Shown here in pieces: positions 47,670 to 49,794 of a DNA stretch of 49,794 nucleotides. The position numbers were made by a program, and so were the translations under genes. Source of the stretch: an uncultured Clostridia bacterium (GTDB lineage: Bacteria > Bacillota > Clostridia > Oscillospirales > Oscillospiraceae); NCBI GenBank assembly GCA_947176425.1, contig CAMWQV010000001.1, positions 1 through 49,794 on the forward strand, written 5' to 3'. The notes under the pieces were generated by a model that was given only the letters and a program-made list of their open reading frames with translations, had not been told where the DNA came from and searched no databases. Numbering within the stretch: position 1 is the first letter of the stretch; each line of letters opens with the position of its first letter.

Positions 47670-48008
47670 TTACGCTTTCCCAGCTACACGCTGGTAGTTC
47701 TTGTACAGCGCATTGCCGGGTTTCTTCACCCTCAGCCGGGCCTCCGGGAGTTTCTCTCCAGAGACGATGAGAGTCTTGATCAGGGGATACTTCTTGATGG
47801 CATCATCCCATGTAGCCAGAGCCTTCTTCCGCGTCCCGCGGCAGATGTCGCCGTGCTGGATGAGGCCCGTGATGCTGGGGCCGATGTAACAGAAAAACCC
47901 GGCAGCATCGCCGCCGGACTTTTCCTTATTGATGATGGGGGTATCAGGGGCGCCCGCCTTGGGCTCCTGGGCATCCTCCGCCCCGGTGGTCAATTTGGTT
48001 TTTTCCAT
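47670..48008 (-). CDS. Small protein preceding the sheath
   Basis: The start is at 48008 (MEKTKLTTGAED) after GAAAGGAAGGTACCCC. A 112-residue protein with a disordered, acidic N-terminus and a compact rest (FFCYIGPSITGLIQHGDICRGTRKKALATW, then YPLIKTLIVSGEKL). It is not recognised. Position suggests a DUF2635-type or capsid-vertex accessory protein, but I cannot confirm that. Confidence 0.5.
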   Translation of the reverse strand: MEKTKLTTGAEDAQEPKAGAPDTPIINKEKSGGDAAGFFCYIGPSITGLIQHGDICRGTRKKALATWDDAIKKYPLIKTLIVSGEKLPEARLRVKKPGNALYKNYQRVAGKA

Positions 48009-48516
48009 GGGGTACCTTCCTTTCAACGGTGGGGAGATGCCAGGTAGTGATCATCTCTCCAAGATAAAATGGTGAAACCGCGGTTTGGTTCGGGTTGCCG
48101 GGGTACACAAGTGTTTCCACCCCGGCGTCAAGGTCAAGCTTGAACTGTTTTCCGATAACTACTTCTTCCAGGAGGGCGATACGCATTCGCTCCATTAGAG
48201 TCAGCAGCGCCAGCTTGCCCTCCTGCTCGTTTGCGTGGTACACGCAAAAGCAAGTGCGCACCACAGCGGTGGACTGCATAAGCTTCACGCCATTGGGGCG
48301 CTGAACTGCCCCGTCCTTACCTGTGATAATCTCGTGGGTTATGAAGGGGGCTTTTCGGGCGTAGGATCGGAGTTCAGGCAGGCAGGGGGTGTATACCGTG
48401 GCCGCTCTATCCGGCGGGTTCTCGTCATCCTCCTGGGGCTGAACCGGGAGCAGCAGATCTCCAGTATGTTTCTCGCTGAACGCCTCCAACTGCTCCAGCA
48501 ACGTGACTTTTGTCAT
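47944..48516 (-). CDS. Putative tail terminator/completion protein
   Basis: The start at 48516 (MTKVTLLEQLEAF) overlaps the preceding stop by 4 bp. A 190-residue protein with an alternating strand/helix body (STAVVRTCFCVYHANEQEGKLALLTLMERMRIALLEE) like minor tail terminator folds. The last 65 bp overlap the next gene; the end residues (RGGGCPGAQGGRP) are low-complexity. Function is by position, between neck proteins and sheath. Confidence 0.5.
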   Translation of the reverse strand: MTKVTLLEQLEAFSEKHTGDLLLPVQPQEDDENPPDRAATVYTPCLPELRSYARKAPFITHEIITGKDGAVQRPNGVKLMQSTAVVRTCFCVYHANEQEGKLALLTLMERMRIALLEEVVIGKQFKLDLDAGVETLVYPGNPNQTAVSPFYLGEMITTWHLPTVERKVPHGKNQIDHRGGGCPGAQGGRP

Positions 48517-49169
48517 GCCTGTGCCCCCCAACCGCTGAGAATACGTAAGACCTCATGGTCAAGCCGCTCCTCAAACTTTTTCATGGACTCCTGAGCCAGT
48601 TTCTCCGACACTTCCTCACTGCCCAGCATTTGAGAAACAGAGGAACCCATCAGCTCTTTGATTGCGTCTCCGCCATTGCTATCGGCTTTGCCGCTGCGCT
48701 CAAAAATACCAATGTGGCCGGATTTCATCTGCGCTGTAAATGCGTTTCTGAATTGTGTAGGGGATGTGTCTTTCAGCTGGTGCCCCCGGGCGGCGATACT
48801 GGGATGGACCCACCGGTACGCACCGTTGACCATCGCCTCGACCCACTTGCTCGTATCTGGAGTAGGCTGTGCGGGGGCAGCTCCATCATAACGGTACAGG
48901 GGTATCTTGCTGCCGTAAAATATAACTGCGGCTGTTGGCCCATTCTGATAGTTATAGCTGACCCTTACATTTTCGCTGGCCCGGATATTGGCAACAGAAA
49001 TAGCGTACCGTTCCCGGATTGCCTGCGCACTGTGGGACCGAAGATGGGAAACCGCCCTGTCCAATGCGTTTTTGACCGCTTTGTCCATACCACCCTCGAT
49101 ACCAGCCAACAGCTTTTTGGCTCGGTCAAGAGTTTCCTTGCCAGCAACCTCCACGCGAACGGTGCTCAT
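48513..49169 (-). CDS. Minor tail/neck protein (gpZ- or HK97 gp10-like)
   Basis: A 218-residue protein. VEVAGKETLDRAKKLLAGIEGGMDKAVKNALDRAVSHLRSHSAQAIRERYAI is the start expected of minor tail protein Z / gp10 type neck proteins, followed by GPTAAVIFYGSKIPLYRYDG and a helical end. It joins the head connector and tail. Both ends overlap neighbours by 4 bp. Confidence 0.65.
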   Translation of the reverse strand: MSTVRVEVAGKETLDRAKKLLAGIEGGMDKAVKNALDRAVSHLRSHSAQAIRERYAISVANIRASENVRVSYNYQNGPTAAVIFYGSKIPLYRYDGAAPAQPTPDTSKWVEAMVNGAYRWVHPSIAARGHQLKDTSPTQFRNAFTAQMKSGHIGIFERSGKADSNGGDAIKELMGSSVSQMLGSEEVSEKLAQESMKKFEERLDHEVLRILSGWGAQA

Positions 49170-49531
49170 TGGGCCATCGCCTCCAGTTCAACATGCAGCA
49201 TCCCCATGTGGCTGGTGGACGCCACCACGTAGTATTTCTGAAAGAAACTTCCGCCCTCACGGGTGGCAATCTCCAGGCTGGCCCCCTGTTTCGGCACCTT
49301 GCCGCCCATGTCCTCCTGGGCGCAGTAGAGGACGGCGGTCATCATATGCAGGCCCCGAACATGGTCATCGGTCAGGCGGTCACGCTTTTCCTGCACAGGC
49401 CCTTCCAGCACCACAGGGATGTCCGGGTACTCCTCTCCGTCATAGCGGACGGTGCGGTTCTCGGCAAACTCGTCTGTGTTCAGAAAGACCTTGTGGATGT
49501 CCCGCTTGACCATGTCCTTGAACTTGCTCAT
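49166..49531 (-). CDS. Head-tail joining protein (putative stopper)
   Basis: A 121-residue protein (FKDMVKRDIHKVFLNTDEFAENRTVRYDGEEYPDIPVVLEG). The start HKVFLNTDEFAE with a small beta barrel after it resembles the phage Gifsy-2/lambda FII-type head-tail connector group. It probably closes the neck. It is coupled on both sides by 4-bp overlaps. Confidence 0.7.
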   Translation of the reverse strand: MSKFKDMVKRDIHKVFLNTDEFAENRTVRYDGEEYPDIPVVLEGPVQEKRDRLTDDHVRGLHMMTAVLYCAQEDMGGKVPKQGASLEIATREGGSFFQKYYVVASTSHMGMLHVELEAMAQ

Positions 49532-49794
49532 TGCACGATGTCCCCAACGCCGAGGTCAGGCGGGGTATCGCCATCCTCCTCCGGCTCACCAGCCGCCACG
49601 ATCAGCACGGCAAGGTCGTGCTTGTTCTTCGCACCGAAGACAGCCGCAGAATCCACGCCCAGGTCTGCGGCCATCTGTTCCAGATCGGGCCGCTGCATAC
49701 GCTCCAGCCGCGCCACCTCTGCCGCGTCAGGATTGCCCTCCCCGCCGCTTACGGGCGGCTCTGTGGGCGGTTCCTCGCTGGTGGTATCCTGGGG
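49528..49794 (-). CDS. Connector-region protein, cut by the right edge
   Basis: The frame is open to the window edge: before the GTG at 49716 it reads TSEEPPTEPPVSGGEGNPD without a stop. What is seen is a disordered acidic/proline segment, then a HeH/LEM-like helical motif (VARLERMQRPDLEQMAADLGV) and a second disordered end. Such short helix-extended-helix proteins stand between the capsid and head-tail connector genes. The start is outside the window. Confidence 0.6.
   Translation of the reverse strand, partial: PQDTTSEEPPTEPPVSGGEGNPDAAEVARLERMQRPDLEQMAADLGVDSAAVFGAKNKHDLAVLIVAAGEPEEDGDTPPDLGVGDIVQ

Overview
This window is most of the genome of a temperate phage with a contractile (P2/Mu-like) tail. 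The likely host is a GC-rich Clostridia bacterium, perhaps of the Oscillospiraceae; that is inferred from codon use, strong GGAGG ribosome-binding sites, and an attachment core that ends a ribosomal protein S9 gene as KKYGLKAARRAPQFSKR. No large terminase, portal, capsid or DNA polymerase is visible.

Layout. 0-17 kb, minus strand: early/replication operon. Reading from right to left it holds small regulators, the N-terminal piece of an SNF2 helicase, a zinc-ribbon protein, an HNH endonuclease, PcfK-like and PcfJ-like proteins, a DUF3102 protein, the C-terminal piece of the same helicase (frameshifted), an SSB-like protein, a CHC2/Toprim/DUF927 primase-helicase, an iteron cluster that may be the origin, an HD protein, a HAD-like protein, a VRR-NUC nuclease and a DUF1492 (RinA/ArpU-like) regulator. 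17.4-19.4 kb: Cro/CI divergent switch with an ImmA/IrrE peptidase. 19.6-21.6 kb: AT-rich cargo (MORN lipoprotein, serine-recombinase remnant, membrane protein). 21.6-23.1 kb: tyrosine integrase and attP. 23.3-25.5 kb: Rha, an excisionase-like HTH protein, a ribbon-helix-helix protein and HicAB. 25.8-49.8 kb, minus strand: lysis genes at the low end, then tail fibres, baseplate, tape measure, tail chaperone with a -1 frameshift, tube, sheath and head-tail connectors, with the last gene cut by the right edge. Three plus-strand cargo cassettes interrupt the tail operon: DUF2441, a second HicAB, and an XRE plus GIY-YIG/XRE pair facing a broken ImmA operon.

The attachment core has integrase arm-type repeats on both sides and continuous phage genes on both sides. 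This fits an unintegrated (circular or permuted) genome, or two prophages in tandem at rpsI, better than the end of a single prophage. The missing head genes would then lie between the window's right and left edges.

Most unusual points: (1) the SNF2 helicase is split into two ORFs 4.6 kb apart by a PcfK/PcfJ/DUF3102/HNH cassette and is also frameshifted in its Walker A motif; (2) four predicted short plus-strand RNAs, each with its own promoter and terminator, lie between minus-strand genes, and two of them share a dyad and an anti-Shine-Dalgarno-like segment; (3) a 24-bp near-palindrome occurs four times across the genome; (4) six GGGTGCAT sites stand in three phased pairs around an rpsI-derived core.
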